Part shown: positions 1-11,381 of the stretch, in pieces
Numbering within the stretch: the stretch's first letter is position 1
How the letters are laid out: each line of letters begins with the position of its first letter
Source of the DNA: Apodospora peruviana
Lineage: Eukaryota; Ascomycota; Sordariomycetes; Sordariales; Lasiosphaeriaceae
Length of the DNA: 64,000 nucleotides
NCBI GenBank assembly: GCA_033439685.1
Contig: JAUEDM010000003.1
Location: 4,246,001 to 4,310,000 of the forward strand
Reading direction: 5' to 3'
Program-made: the position numbers and the translations under genes
Notes under the pieces: generated by a model
What the model saw: the letters and a program-made list of their open reading frames with translations, nothing else
What the model was told of the DNA's origin: nothing
The model's database searches: none

Positions 1-942
1 AAAAAAAAAAAGACAACTGATCCATTTTTTTTACAGTACAAGTTACCTGCCTTGTCTACCTAGTAGAAGCGAAGAGTGTTTATGTTTCACGGTTTTTATA
101 TCTTTTCCTGAGCACCTGTTTCATCACGACACCAAAAATGGATCTGTGTTCACAATCACACCTGGCGGCGGCTGTTGCGTCAACACCAAGCGCATGCGCG
201 AAGCGACATTAGCCGACCGTTGACACTGAGCTTATCACTTCAGTGCAGTATCGGGAAGTCAAACCAGTGACAGAGCAGCAGCAGAGATAACGGCTTATCC
301 AGGGTTGGTGGTTGGGGGCCTTTTAAGCAGCATCATGTGGCGCGGCTAAATAAGGTAACCACAATATTCCCGTCCCGCAAAGTTGGCATGGAAGTTGGCA
401 GACGGGCAGATGCCAAGTCCCCGCCCGGTATTGTCCTTGTTAATATACTATCCCAGTCGGGACCAGCCCGGATCGACTGTCTTCGTTTTTTCGACTTTTA
501 TCAAGGGATTGGTGAAACGGGGATAAACGACCGATTGACGAGCTGTTCCTGCAGGAGACCACCTCATTCAGATGTGTATGGTTGAGTGGGGAGCAAGGAA
601 CTTCCTTGATAAAGTTTGCCGGTTCAGGTTGGGTATCTGGGCTGTCGATCACAATCACGGGGATATAACCCTGGGTTTCAATGGACTATTTGGTTATTTT
701 GACGGTATAGACTAAGACTAGGTAAGCACGGATTCTGTCCGATTCCATTCCTCCCCAACCAGTCCTCATGACTCACCCCAACACCTGCTCCCGGGCCTTT
801 GGACTCGGTAGTAAACTGAATTCCGCCTGTAGCAAAACACCAGTCCACCAACAACCAGCAAACATTGTCAACATCGTGAATCATAAGCTGTAGAACATAG
901 TCGTATCCCCCTTACCCGCCTTGTGCTTCACACGCTCGTTGT
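1..942. other. intergenic, no gene seen
   Basis: The window opens inside an A-run. No open frame here shows protein-like composition, a plausible ATG or paired splice sites. I see only AT-rich and mixed-composition spacer that would lie downstream of the minus-strand secreted protein at 943-1492. Confidence 0.6.
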
Positions 943-1492
943 CTAGTACTGATGCGTCCCGTTGACATAACGACGGAAACCACCAGTGGTATTGTGATAG
1001 GCAGCGCCGTAGTTGCGCAGCGTCATTCGGACGGTTCTTTTCGTGCTGGCCGCCTTCCCGTTGGTGACGCACTGGGCATCACAAGCCGCGGCGATCTGGA
1101 CGGTGCCGTTCCTGGTGAGACCCGCAGCGGCATGGGTCTCGATGCCACACTTGGGCAGCGAGTCGGTGCCGACGGCCACTCCGTTCTCGACCATGACGCA
1201 GTTGTCCACGAGGGAAGCCGTTTGGGCGTAGAAACCCGCGTGGTTGCGGAACCAACTATAACATGACTGTTAGTCTGATGATTGTGGACATTGGGGGACG
1301 TTGGCACTCTTACCCATTGCCCATATCGTCGGCACAGCCCAACATGACCGTGTTGCTCGGCGCCACCGTCTCGACGATTTCCGAGGAAGTCGACGCGCAG
1401 CAGTGGACGTTGAGCGGAGCCACGGTTTGGCAATTGAGAGACGCTGCCAGCGCGCCCATGGGGGCAAGGACAAGGGCGAGAGAAGCCTTCAT
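943..1492 (-). CDS. small cysteine-rich secreted protein
   Basis: Two exons (1492-1314 and 1255-943) give a 163-residue protein. The intron has a GTAAGA donor, a CTAAC branch point and a TATAG acceptor, and the frame continues cleanly across it (GG/T codon). The N-terminus (MKASLALVLAPMGALA) is a typical signal peptide with likely cleavage near residue 17. The mature part has about nine cysteines, including a CC pair and a CDAQC motif, plus NGT and NTT glycosylation sequons near the C-terminus. I do not recognise the family. Size, signal and cysteine content resemble fungal small secreted proteins (candidate effectors or surface proteins), which is inference. No transmembrane segment or GPI tail is visible. 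It is convergent with nothing close by; the next gene is 2.5 kb away. Confidence 0.72.
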
Positions 1493-3964
1493 TGTTGTTA
1501 TGTGAAACGATCGTGCAGGTTGCAGAACCAATGAAGAAAGATCGGCTTGCCGTTTGTCTGCTGTCTTACCAGGATTGAGGGAGAGAAAGACGGGAGAGGG
1601 TTGGTAAAGACTCAGGAGCCAGAGATTCGAGGGAGATCAGCAAGCCGTTATATACACATGTCTGGTATATAGTATTCCGTTGAAGCCAGTATGCTCGGAC
1701 GCTTTTGCTCATATGCGGCAATTTGATAGCTTCATATTCGTCGACAGGATGCCATATTGGACGAGATAGCAAGATTCCGCCGTCCGCAAAGAGGTGGAGA
1801 TCATTTTCGCAGCAATGATCAATCCAAGCTCGCTGAAGTGACGCTGTGGTTGATGGCAAAGCGGCAACGTGGAGAGAGCCAAGCACTAGATCAATTTGTG
1901 GTAGAGATTGGAGACCTGTCGGCAGTCGTCGGAAGTTGGTGTCTGGCTGGCATGGTCTTTATGAATCCTGCATATGTCGTCAGGGTGGGAATGTAGGTTA
2001 TGATCGATGCTGTGCCGGAATATCCGATCTTCTTGTACCCCCACAGCTTTTAGTAGTGCAGTAGCCCGCTTCTTGGGTGGGAATATTATACACATATTGC
2101 CGCCCTGGGGTGAAGTGCCATGACGGCTGAATAATGTTGTCAGGGGCACAATCTTGGTTCCGCACGCTACCCCTGCAGGTGCCTTGCCATTGCAGCATCT
2201 GAATCGAGGCGAATCATGATTCATTATCTGGCGATTTAGTCATCCCCGTAAGCCGCGTCTGTCTGTGATATGTCTTATCATTCTCCGCCTATAGCCTTGG
2301 ATATCATTTTTTTCCCCAGAGAAAAACGGGTTCTTGGCATGGCCTGGTTCATCAGCCGGGTATAAGAAAGTGATGGAAACGGGCAGTCCAGCCGCGCGAA
2401 TGGACTTTCTCACCTTGACTCCGGCCGCTTGTGAGGTTTGCTCAACCGGTGCCCCAACACCAACCTGTCACACTGTATCTGTTACTCAATGGGGGGGGGG
2501 GGGGTAGAATGGTCATTCCTTGCCTTGCTGGATCCAGCTTTCTCCCAGTTGCATGGCATTCCCATGATGGTGTTGGACAGCATTCAAAAAGAAACATCTC
2601 CCTCTCATCTGTTGAAACTCATGTATTCAGATTGTAGCACCGGATCGGGATAGGCATCTTCCCAAGGTTGATAGATGAACGGACTCCAGTCACGGCCCGT
2701 GCCCCTTACAAGACGGCTCACCTATCCCGGGTCTCACCCCATCCGTGCTTTCTTATGTCTGGGGTAGTTGGATAAATGTGTTACCCGATCTGGATTCCGC
2801 CCAGAATATCTCCGAACGTGTTCAAATCCATGCCGGATACCCAGGCACGTGCTAGGTTACCCATGCCAACATCGCGACTCCTCGCCGGTTTTCATCCAAT
2901 CTGACCGCAGTGGAGTTAGCGGCTTAGAGCGGAATTTGAAGTAACAGCATTCAATTCTATCCTGGAAAAAATTATTTCTTCGAAACCTGGCATGGTTGGT
3001 TGTTGGTGGAAAATCAGCCTGCCCTGCCACCAGTTCATGACTCCGATCTGGTCATGGCTACAGATCTTAGGACTTCCCGGTTGGCTTTTAATATTACGCG
3101 TAGGCGCCCACGGGGTACGGCCGGTTACTAGTTGGCCGATAGCAGGTCCACGGGTGCTAAGATATCGTAGTTTGCGAATGTCTTCTCACATCAGCTTCAC
3201 CTTCATGCTCAGCAAATAGAGACCGAACAGTGAGCAAATGTGCCTTTGCTACGAGAGACAACCGCGTTCTATCGTCCTTTAGTGCTATGCAAATATTTCC
3301 CGAACTTGAAGTCAAACGCTTCCTCTGTCTCATTGCAGGAGAATCCAAGATATCGAGCAAACCTGACCATACTCGGGTCTCGACATCCCCGGTCATGATA
3401 CTGATTTCTACCTTGGTCATTAGCATGACCGACTCCAAGTCTTACTTTGTGTAAGTACAATCCAGCTCCGTCCAGCTGGAAAGGCTGCCATTCGTATTTA
3501 ACCACGACGATTGGTCAGCTCGGTATTTGACCATATCAAGCAGTGTCTACTACTGCCTTGGCAAGACCAGCGTTGCGTGGCCGTTGCCGTGGAGTTAAGA
3601 CGGAATTAAAACACCGCTATCTCCGTCGAGGAAAGAGGGAGCATTTCCGAAGTCGCCAATAGCGAAAGTCTATTGTAACAGAGAAGCTGTGGCGCGAGGT
3701 TGAGCCACAGGACCACCTCTTAAATCCGCGCTGAGGCTGAACTGCCACGTCCGATCTTAAGCACCCCTGGTGGAGTTTAGGATGGAAAGGGGTATCATGG
3801 CTCTTAACGATCCATCATTTTATATTGAGTTCATAATGCTATATGTATAAAGTAAACGCAGCTGCCATCATCATGGAACTAACCCAACGCTCTCAGTCTT
3901 ACCTCATCCACTTATTCGACTCATCATCTTATTCTTAAGGTTCCTATTGAAGAACGCCATCACC
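1493..3964. other. long intergenic stretch
   Basis: There is no convincing gene in this 2.5 kb. Open frames are short, on both strands, and lack coding-like composition. A run of 14 G at 2491-2504 and scattered AT-rich segments are the only visible structures. The last 120 bases hold the promoter of the dehydrogenase gene. Confidence 0.55.
3846..3852 (+). promoter_or_regulatory. TATA-like box of SDR gene
   Basis: TATAAAG lies about 113 bases upstream of the ATG at 3965, followed by a pyrimidine-rich leader typical of fungal transcription start regions. This is position-and-motif evidence only. Confidence 0.4.
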
Positions 3965-4876
3965 ATGCCGGCCCAAGACATCGATCCTGCTGTGCTGGAG
4001 ACAAACTGGCTTGATGTGGCTGGATATGTCTCGACGACGCGCAAGGATACCTATGCCTTCATCGATCCCACCAAGGCTGATCTGACGGGCAAGTCTGTCT
4101 TCATCACGGGCGCCTCCAAAGGCATCGGCAAGGCGACCGCGATCAGTTTCGCCACCGCAGGCTGCTCCAAGATCCTGCTGGCCGCTCGTTCTGACCTAGC
4201 CAACGTCGAGGCAGCCGTCAAGGACGCCGCCAAGAAGGCAAACCGGCCCCAGCCGCTGGTGCACGCCCTGAAGGTTGACGTGACGTCGGAAGACTCAGTC
4301 CGAACTGCCGCCGAAACCGCTGCTGGCCTGCTCAACGGCACCCTCGACGTCCTGGTCAGCAACGCAGGCTACTTGGAGGAGTGGAAACCCATCGCCGAAT
4401 CCAACCCCAGCCAGTGGTGGCGAACCTGGGAGGTCAACATCAAAGGCACGTTTCTGGCTGCCCACTATTTCCTGCCAATGCTGCTCAAGTCGCAGACGAA
4501 GACGATCCTCAACGTCAGCAGCGGCGGTGCCCACGTCATGTTCCCCGGTGCATCGGGATACCAGACGTCCAAGTTTGCACTCTGCCGCCTCACCGAGTTC
4601 ATGGACAAGGAGTATCGCCAGCAGGGCCTGGTTGCCATCGTGCTCCACCCAGGCGGCGTTAAGACCGAGCTGGCTTTCAACATGCCGTCGGACAAGCACA
4701 GTGTTCTGACCGATACTGCCGAGCTGGCTGCCGACACACTGGTCTGGCTTTCAAATGAGCGCCGTGATTGGCTGTCTGGTCGATTTATGACGGTAAACTG
4801 GGACATGGGGGAGCTGGAACAGAAGAAGCAGGATATTGTTGAAAGAAACTTGTTCAAATTTCGCGTGTTGACTTGA
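3965..4876 (+). CDS. short-chain dehydrogenase/reductase (SDR)
   Basis: Single exon, 303 residues. The start is the ATG at 3965 in a strong CACCATG context. The Rossmann cofactor motif TGASKGIG is at residues 48-55, SNAG at about 132-135, the catalytic serine region NVSSGG at about 183, and the catalytic pair YQTSK at Tyr199/Lys203, followed by HPGGVKTE. This is a complete classical SDR that should bind NAD(P)(H) and reduce or oxidise a carbonyl/alcohol; the substrate cannot be read from sequence. There is no signal peptide, so it is probably cytosolic. The roughly 40-residue N-terminal extension before the first strand is longer than in the minimal SDR core. It converges with the DJ-1-like gene on the other strand, with about 250 bases between stops. 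Confidence 0.9.
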   Translation: MPAQDIDPAVLETNWLDVAGYVSTTRKDTYAFIDPTKADLTGKSVFITGASKGIGKATAISFATAGCSKILLAARSDLANVEAAVKDAAKKANRPQPLVHALKVDVTSEDSVRTAAETAAGLLNGTLDVLVSNAGYLEEWKPIAESNPSQWWRTWEVNIKGTFLAAHYFLPMLLKSQTKTILNVSSGGAHVMFPGASGYQTSKFALCRLTEFMDKEYRQQGLVAIVLHPGGVKTELAFNMPSDKHSVLTDTAELAADTLVWLSNERRDWLSGRFMTVNWDMGELEQKKQDIVERNLFKFRVLT

Positions 4877-5123
4877 GTTGGAGCTCTTGCGGAGTGTTCT
4901 CTCGGCATTGATCTGGACGGAAATAGATATATATTGACCTTCTATGTACTTCACTGCCTTTTGCAACTTTCTCCGTACACGATATGGAGCAGCAGCATCT
5001 GGTTGACCTAGTATCGAATATGAACACATAGGTACTCTGCTCAAGTACAAAGATCCAGAACAAGTCCGTTTCCAACTTCAACATCCCGTTCCACTCCAAA
5101 GACTCTCGCCTTCGGCATGCTTA

Positions 5124-6251
5124 TTAGTATCCCACTGGTTTAACACAGTCGCTAAGATCCGCATTCTTGTCCGCACCCGGAACCTTGCATCAAACACCAG
5201 GTCAGCCAATATCCCAACGTCAAGTTCCTTTATGTGGGCCCTGGGTTACTCACCTTATGGACGACCGAGAAAGGATCCCAATGAGGATCCGTATGGGGCG
5301 CATACTCAATCCCGTTCATCGTCTTGGCCAGTTTCTCATTTCCTTTTCCGTACAGGTGGGACAGAAAGGCATATGCCATGTCCATGCCTAAAGTCCACGT
5401 TAGCCGATACCATCATGTCAAAGGTCCTCATAAGCCAACTTCAAGTTATGTCCATAACATACCTGCGCTAACACCAGAGCTGGTCCAGATATTCCCGTCC
5501 ACGACCCATCGTGCTGTCGGCACCCAGGTGACGTTATTACCATTCGGGATCACCTCAGCCCAGGCACCTTTATTCGTCGTAGCACGTCGGCCATCCAGAA
5601 CGCCCGCCTTGGCGAGACTCATCGAGCCCGTGCATACGCTTAGCAGGTAGTCGAGCTGACCGTAGCGCAGCCGGACGAAATCCTCAACCGATGTGTCCTT
5701 GTTATCAGCCAGGACTCTGTTGCCGATCCCGCCGGGAACGAGGAGCACGTCGAGAGCCGGAGCGTTTAGGAACGTGTGCGTTGCCATGATTGTGGGTTGG
5801 AGCATGTGACCGAGGTCCATTATGTCGTTACCCATACCGTGTCGCGGCGGGCCCATGGTTATTGGGCCTGCGGCGGAGGCGATTACGGCGAGTGTCATTT
5901 TGTATGAGTATGAGAGCTTGGGAAGAAGGTTAGTCGGTATACTCTGGTGAAGAGACGTGTGTATGGGGATGGGTTCTTACGGAAAAGATGATTTCGAGAG
6001 GACCAAAGACGTCTAATGGTTCAAACCCGGGGAAGACGACCTACCCCATCACCGTCAGTATCTATCCAATCATATTCCGGCAAAGACGAGTGTTCAAGAC
6101 TTACAATCCCAATGGAGAGCGTTCTCTTCTTGTTGAAGTCATTTTCACTGGTGTTATTCTGGGCAGTTGCAGTCGCCGCCAGAAGGAAGGCGGTTAGAAG
6201 AACGGCGAGGATGTATGCCCAACGACCCATTGTTGCGGAACCGAAAGACAT
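5124..6251 (-). CDS. secreted DJ-1/PfpI-family protein
   Basis: Five exons (6251-6105, 6040-5981, 5916-5463, 5387-5254, 5183-5124) encode 284 residues; all four introns are GT-AG and preserve frame. The first ATG is at 6251; an in-frame ATG at 6230 starts directly at the hydrophobic segment (MGRWAYILAVLLTAFLLA), which looks like a signal peptide or anchor ending near ATA/Q. The core begins GFEPLDVFGPLEI, runs through LLVPGGIGNR, and carries the nucleophile elbow SVCTGS with Cys at about 164, followed by AGVLDGRRATTNK and the SSGVSAGMDM motif. These are hallmarks of the class I glutamine-amidotransferase-like DJ-1/PfpI fold, close to isonitrile hydratase and AraC N-terminal types. The chemistry is not determined by these motifs. 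A secretory leader is unusual for the superfamily, though fungal examples are plausible. Confidence 0.87.
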
Positions 6252-6697
6252 TGTCACAAGGACCTAAGGTAACGAAGGGTTCAAGAAATGTCTTGTTGTA
6301 TGGCGCAGGGTGTAATGGAGACTTTGTCTGTGTGTTTGAGCTCCTACATTGATCTCAGCAGCTGAGGATACGAGCAGACTATATAGACAAATTTTAGGTC
6401 CTTTATTTTCCTAGGTCAAGCGCTTGATGACCTCGCTCACGGAATAGAGATCTAAACAACGACATGACTGTACTCCGTAGGGTTAAGCCGTGCCAGACGG
6501 CTGGTCCTGAAGGATCAAAAACGCGCTCAACATCAATAACGACAATACTAGGACCTCCTTACTGCAATATAAACAACCCCGTGACCCCGACTTCATCGCA
6601 GGTGAGCACATAACGCCCTTCGCCAATGATCGGACTCTCAACAGCTCGGACCTGCCCCATTCTTTCGTAGCAAGGTTTGTGCTTGCCACTTGCCATC

Positions 6698-6740
<43 letters not shown>
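6698..6740. repeat. (AAT)n microsatellite
   Basis: About 14 uninterrupted AAT units sit five bases before the left end of the MITE-like element. Confidence 0.95.
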
Positions 6741-6742
<2 letters not shown>

Positions 6743-6744
6743 AG

Positions 6745-6973
6745 TACACCATTCCACGGTAAGTAGTAGCCATCGGGCACTTTACAAAACCCTGTAGATT
6801 GCTTGTCCGTGACATCTTTTGCGATCGGCTGCTAGGGCTTGAGACGGCAGTTATAAGGGATATTTGCTACTTAAAATGAGTATTTTCCAGGATAGCTACC
6901 AGGAGCCCTGAAAAGTCACCAACTGGGTCCATTGTAAGTCCTCGATGGCTACTATTTACCGTGGAATGGTGTA
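6745..6973 (+). mobile_element. MITE-like TIR element, copy 1
   Basis: A 225-bp non-coding element (6747-6971) is bounded by TA dinucleotides and has terminal inverted repeats of about 31 bp. The left end CACCATTCCACGGTAAGTAG matches the reverse complement of the right end with one mismatch. A second, same-orientation copy lies at 39054-39281 with internal differences that are mostly transitions. TA flanks and CACC-type ends suit a non-autonomous Tc1/mariner-pogo-like element. No transposase is present in the window. Confidence 0.85.
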
Positions 6974-7399
6974 TTTTGCACGAGGTAAAAGCTAGGGAGG
7001 TAGGCTCTTCGTCCTATATCATCTTCCATTCCGAATATGTCAGCAAGACCGCTTGGAATCGTCCACAGTCCAGGTTCCTGGACCCAGCGTATGATCGCGG
7101 CACAGGAGGGGTAAACTCTCTCATAACTTGCTCTTCGAGTCCCAGCCGCGAAGTCCGGTGACAGGCAACCTTTCTGCTTACCTCGCATATGCATAGCGGC
7201 CGATACAGGCTGTATAGTGCCAAGTGTCTCCCTTGCACGTGGAAAGCACCCTGTGTAACATCTTGTTCGCATGTCTCCATTTACCATGCAAGGACCTTGC
7301 CAAGACAGCGAACTTGAACGAAAAGACCCGATCGGTGTCGGAACTTAGCAAATACGGACCAAAACATAAAGAGACGAGGGGAGAAGCAACACAAAAAAG

Positions 7400-7518
7400 A
7401 CATACAACACCAGGGATTCGCTGGTCGTCACCGACCCAACTACTAGTCTGGCGGTCACTGGTTTATCTAGGGGAGAGCGGACGGGATCCCGAGTTCTCCA
7501 GTGCCTGTGGCCGTATGT
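7400..7518 (-). rRNA. 5S rRNA gene, copy 1
   Basis: The 119-nt minus-strand sequence begins ACATACGGCC, contains CGGGATCCCGTCCGCTC and AGTAGTTGGGTCGGTGACGA, and ends GTATGT followed by a T-rich terminator (CTTTTTT). This matches fungal 5S rRNA, including the internal control region. It differs from the copy at 11701-11819, but helix II is kept paired by compensating changes (CACTGG with CCAGTG here). Dispersed single 5S genes are usual in Pezizomycotina. Confidence 0.9.
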
Positions 7519-7982
7519 GTTTGTCTGAGGTGAAGACGGTGCTTATATACGGAGTCGTGTTAATTCTAGAGAGAACTTCATCACAATAACACCATCTGAT
7601 AACAAGGCATCAAAAATTTCAATGCACGGAGTTTTCACTTGACCGAGGCTCGAAGATGCATCGATATGGATATGCTCAGTACGCGAGGGAAATGAGTCGC
7701 ATAAATTCCTTCTGGGCGATTTACAGCTCTTATAACGTTTTCTTTTCTCCTTCGGTTTCTCTTTTCTTTTTGTGAGCCGCCCAACCTTGGTTTCATGCAC
7801 TCGGGTCAGAGTGCCGCCTCGGCATCGGTATGACTTCTCTCCCCGAGTCAAGACTTTTAATGTCAGTAATAGGGGTTCCCGAAAACATTCCAAGTTGGAA
7901 ACCTTATTACGGAACAGTATTCAAGGTTTCGATATGTCGTTGGATCACAAATTCCTAGCTCGGACAAATTTTTGTTCCGCCT

Positions 7983-8020
7983 CCGCCGCCCAAGAGGATA
8001 CCCGCCGCCCAAGAGGATAC
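7983..8020. repeat. 19-bp perfect tandem duplication
   Basis: The unit CCGCCGCCCAAGAGGATAC occurs twice in direct succession. It lies in intergenic DNA. Confidence 0.9.
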
Positions 8021-8701
8021 CGATATACGACACAAACCTTTCAACACGAGTTACACAACTGGGAGCAGTACCCAGCGGTTGCTTCTTTTTAGGTAGGCAT
8101 TCGGCTCTCGGCTTCCGCGTTTACAGCCAAGAAAAGACGCAATGTGACTCGGAGGAAGTGGGAGGAAAAGACCCTGACCCAGCGTGGTGGGCCAGACAAA
8201 AAAAAGAATCGAATCCACTCAATAGTCGAATATTTGAACCCAATCCGGGTTGGTGCGCAGAATTGATTCCAGTCTGGGAGCTCACTTCCGCCCGCGCCGC
8301 CTGTCAGCTTCGAAGCTTGACGCCTTGTGATCCAGTCAATAGTGCAGCTATCTCCTTGGCAAGCAGGGCTACAGGGCTTGTCTTCTAGCCCCTGACAGGA
8401 ACAGGTCTGGCGTCTTTTGGTCTGCAGGCGCCACGCTCATCTGGGACAGCTGAAATGAAATGCAAGGAAAATGTTTGTTGGTTCACCGTCATAAACAAAA
8501 CCGCGTCCACCACCCAGAAAACATGTGAGAGCTTTTTTCTCCTTTTCTGTTCCGATGTTCGTCATTCAGTCCAGCTGCCTCTCCAGCAGCACTTGAGCAT
8601 CTTTTTTGCTCGTCCTCTGACGTATCGCACGTCACCCACGGTCTTTACCAACAAACACCAACTAATTCATCTCACCCTTGTCCCTCATTTTTACCGGGAG
8701 A

Positions 8702-11381
8702 ATGGCTCCGTCCTTCGCCAAGCTGGGCGCGGCCGCCGCCTTGGCGTACGTGTACGCATCCGGGGCTGCAGCGTATGCGCCGTCCGAGTCGTACCAGCTC
8801 GTCGAGTCTTATGATCCTTCCAACTTTTTCACCAAGTGGACCTTCTTTGTGAGCGATTTCGAGAGCACCGACCACATGGCCGTCTCCCCGACACATGGGT
8901 TTGTCAACTTTCGTAACCAGCAGGATGCCGCCAATCTCGAACTGATCAAGACCCTCGGGGACGAGGTCTACATCGGCGTTGACTCCACACGGTCCCATGT
9001 GGTAGGACGCGACAGTGTCAGGCTTGAGAGCATAACCAAATACAACGGTGGTCTCATCATTGCTCACTTCAACCACATCCCCAAGGCCGTGTGCGGTGCC
9101 TGGTACGCATCCCTCCCCCCTCACTTGATGAAGGTAACTGACGTTATATAAACCGCAACAGGCCCGCGTTCTGGATGTACGGTCCCAACTGGCCCAACGG
9201 CGGCGAGGTCGACATCTACGAGCAGTGGAACTTGGACAACAACTTCAACGCGTTCCACACCGGCGCACCAGCTGATGTAGGTGCATGCACGCTGAAGGCA
9301 AGCACCTTCACAAGCCCCGTCAGGACCTCCAACTGCTTCGTCTATGCCGCCGGCCAATGGGATAACGAAGGCTGTGCTGCGGTCCCGTCCGCGCCCATCA
9401 ACCCACCGTCCACAGGCGCTGCCATCTGTAAGTTCCCCCCCTCATATCTGCCTGCTCGCTTCTCTATCCTAACCAGTGCATGCTAGACGCCACCGAATGG
9501 ACCGACGACGTTTTTCGGATCTGGACCTGGCCAGCCGCCTCCGCGCCGCCTGATGTATTGGCCGGAGAGCCCAACCCGGCGCACTGGGGCCTCCCAAACT
9601 TCTCGATCGACTCCAGCTCGTGCGACATCGGCAGGGCCTTCAAGGACATGAAGATGGTACTCAACATCGACTTCTGCGGCGACGCCGCCGGCAACCCGGG
9701 GATCTGGGGTGCCGATCCCAACGAGAAGTGTTATGGCGAGACTGGATACTCATGGTGCCCTACCTACGTCGACTTCTCGCCTCACGATTTTGCCGAAGTG
9801 TTCTGGAAGATCAAGGACATCAAGGTCTACGAGCTCAAGACGGCCACGCCCTCGAGCTCCGTGTCGTCCATCGCACCCTCCAGCTCCGTGGCGTCGTCCA
9901 GTGTGGTGTCAAGCAGTGTGATGGCCTCGTCAAGCGTTGCTTCATCTTCTGCCGCTGCCTCATCTAGCGCAGCGTCGTCCAACATTGCTTCGTCCAGCGC
10001 TGTCTCGAGCGTGGCCTCTTCATCCGTGGCCTCCTCGAGCATTGCCTCTTCAAGCGAAGCAGTCTCGTCCTCGGCATACTACTCATCGGCCTCCATCACA
10101 AGCGCCGCCAGCTCTGCCGAGCCAAGCTCCAGTGTCATCTCGTCCTCCGCCAGCGAGGAGGATGATACCTGCTCTGACGAGCCAGAGTCATCAGTTTCTT
10201 CCTCCATGGAGAGCTCGACTCCCGTCTCAAGCGTCTCAGCCTCAGCTACTTCGGATGTGAGCTCTTCGGCCGCTTCCTCAAGCTACTACTCGGCTTCGTC
10301 CACCATCTCGTCGGCTGCTTCGTCCGTCTCTTCGGGTGCTGCTGCGTCTTCCGCTGCTTCGTCGGGCTGGTCCGTGTCTTCGGACGCTCCGGTGTCGTCA
10401 GCCTCATCCTCCGCGTCTGGATCCGCTTCATCTGCCTTCTCCGAGTCGTCATATGCTTCGTCTGGTTCAGCTGCCTCGTCTGCCGCCCCTGCGTCGTCAG
10501 TCTCTTCCATCTATGCGTCAGCCTCCGCTTCAGTTTCAGCTTCGTCCATCGGCTCGTACTCGGCGTCGGCGTCTGCCATCTCGTCTGCCGTCTACCCTGC
10601 ATCATCATCTTCACCAACAGCGTCAGCCAGCTCAGACGGCCTCCCCGCCTCCGAGTCTTCTACGACCTGCAGCGCCACTGAGACCTCATCCACCGTCGAG
10701 TCGTCCACAACCTGCACCGAGACCTCGAGTTCGTCCACGACAGAATACACCACCTCAACAATCTACGCGACGACAACCTACACCGTCACCTCTTGTGCAC
10801 CCACCGTGACCAACTGCCCCTACGGAAGCGTGACCACCAAGACCATCGCAGTTTCCACCACCGTCTGCCCTGTATCCGAGGCCACCCCCACCACCACGGA
10901 GTACTTGCCAGAGGGCTGGACAACCTCGACCGTATACGCAACAACGACATACACCATCACCTCCTGCGCACCTACCGTGACCACCTGCCCCTACGGCAGC
11001 GTGACCACCGAGACCGTCGCCGTTTCCACCACCGTCTGCCCGATCGGTTCCCTGCCGACCGATGTCTATCCCGGCGCTGTTGGTGAGGGTGGTGATTACG
11101 CCGCACCGGAATACACTGATGCTGCAGCCCCGAGTGCGTATCCTTCTGCCGCCGCACCCGTCACGCCTCCCGTTGTTGCTGCGCCGGTTGTTCCCGCTCC
11201 CTATGCCGCCGGTAATGGTACCGCTGTCGTTAAACCGTCATCCTACCCTGCCGGGACTGGCTATAGTGTTTCGACTGCGCTGCCTACGGGAGATGTCACG
11301 TACAGTGGAGGAGCCAAGGTAGGATCAACTGGTCTTGCGGTGTTGGCTGTTGTAGGTGCAGTGATGGCTTTCGGGTTGTAA
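8702..11381 (+). CDS. GPI-anchored GH16 beta-glucanase with Ser-rich stalk
   Basis: Three exons (8702-9102, 9162-9427, 9487-11381) encode 853 residues. A signal peptide (about residues 1-23) precedes a glycoside hydrolase family 16 laminarinase-like domain. It carries CGAWPAFWMYGPNWPNGGEVDIYEQW, split by intron 1, with the catalytic EVDIYE motif at Glu149/Asp151/Glu154, and then YATEWTDDVFRIW. Expected activity is endo-1,3(4)-beta-glucan hydrolysis at the cell surface or wall. Residues about 340-615 are almost pure Ser/Ala with Val/Tyr, a presumed O-glycosylated stalk. Two copies of a Thr/Cys module (VTSCAPTVT.CPYGSVTT) follow at about 640-740. The end is a Pro/Ala spacer and a hydrophobic GPI-type tail (GLAVLAVVGAVMAFGL). 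Intron 2 uses the AG at 9485-9486; the AG ten bases upstream would break the frame. Confidence 0.9.

Larger units (their letters stand above)
6252..8701. other. gene-poor stretch with repeats and a 5S gene
   Basis: Apart from the (AAT)n tract, the MITE-like element, the 5S rRNA gene and a 19-bp tandem duplication listed separately, I find no protein gene. The last few hundred bases are a pyrimidine-rich leader in front of the GH16 gene. Confidence 0.55.
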
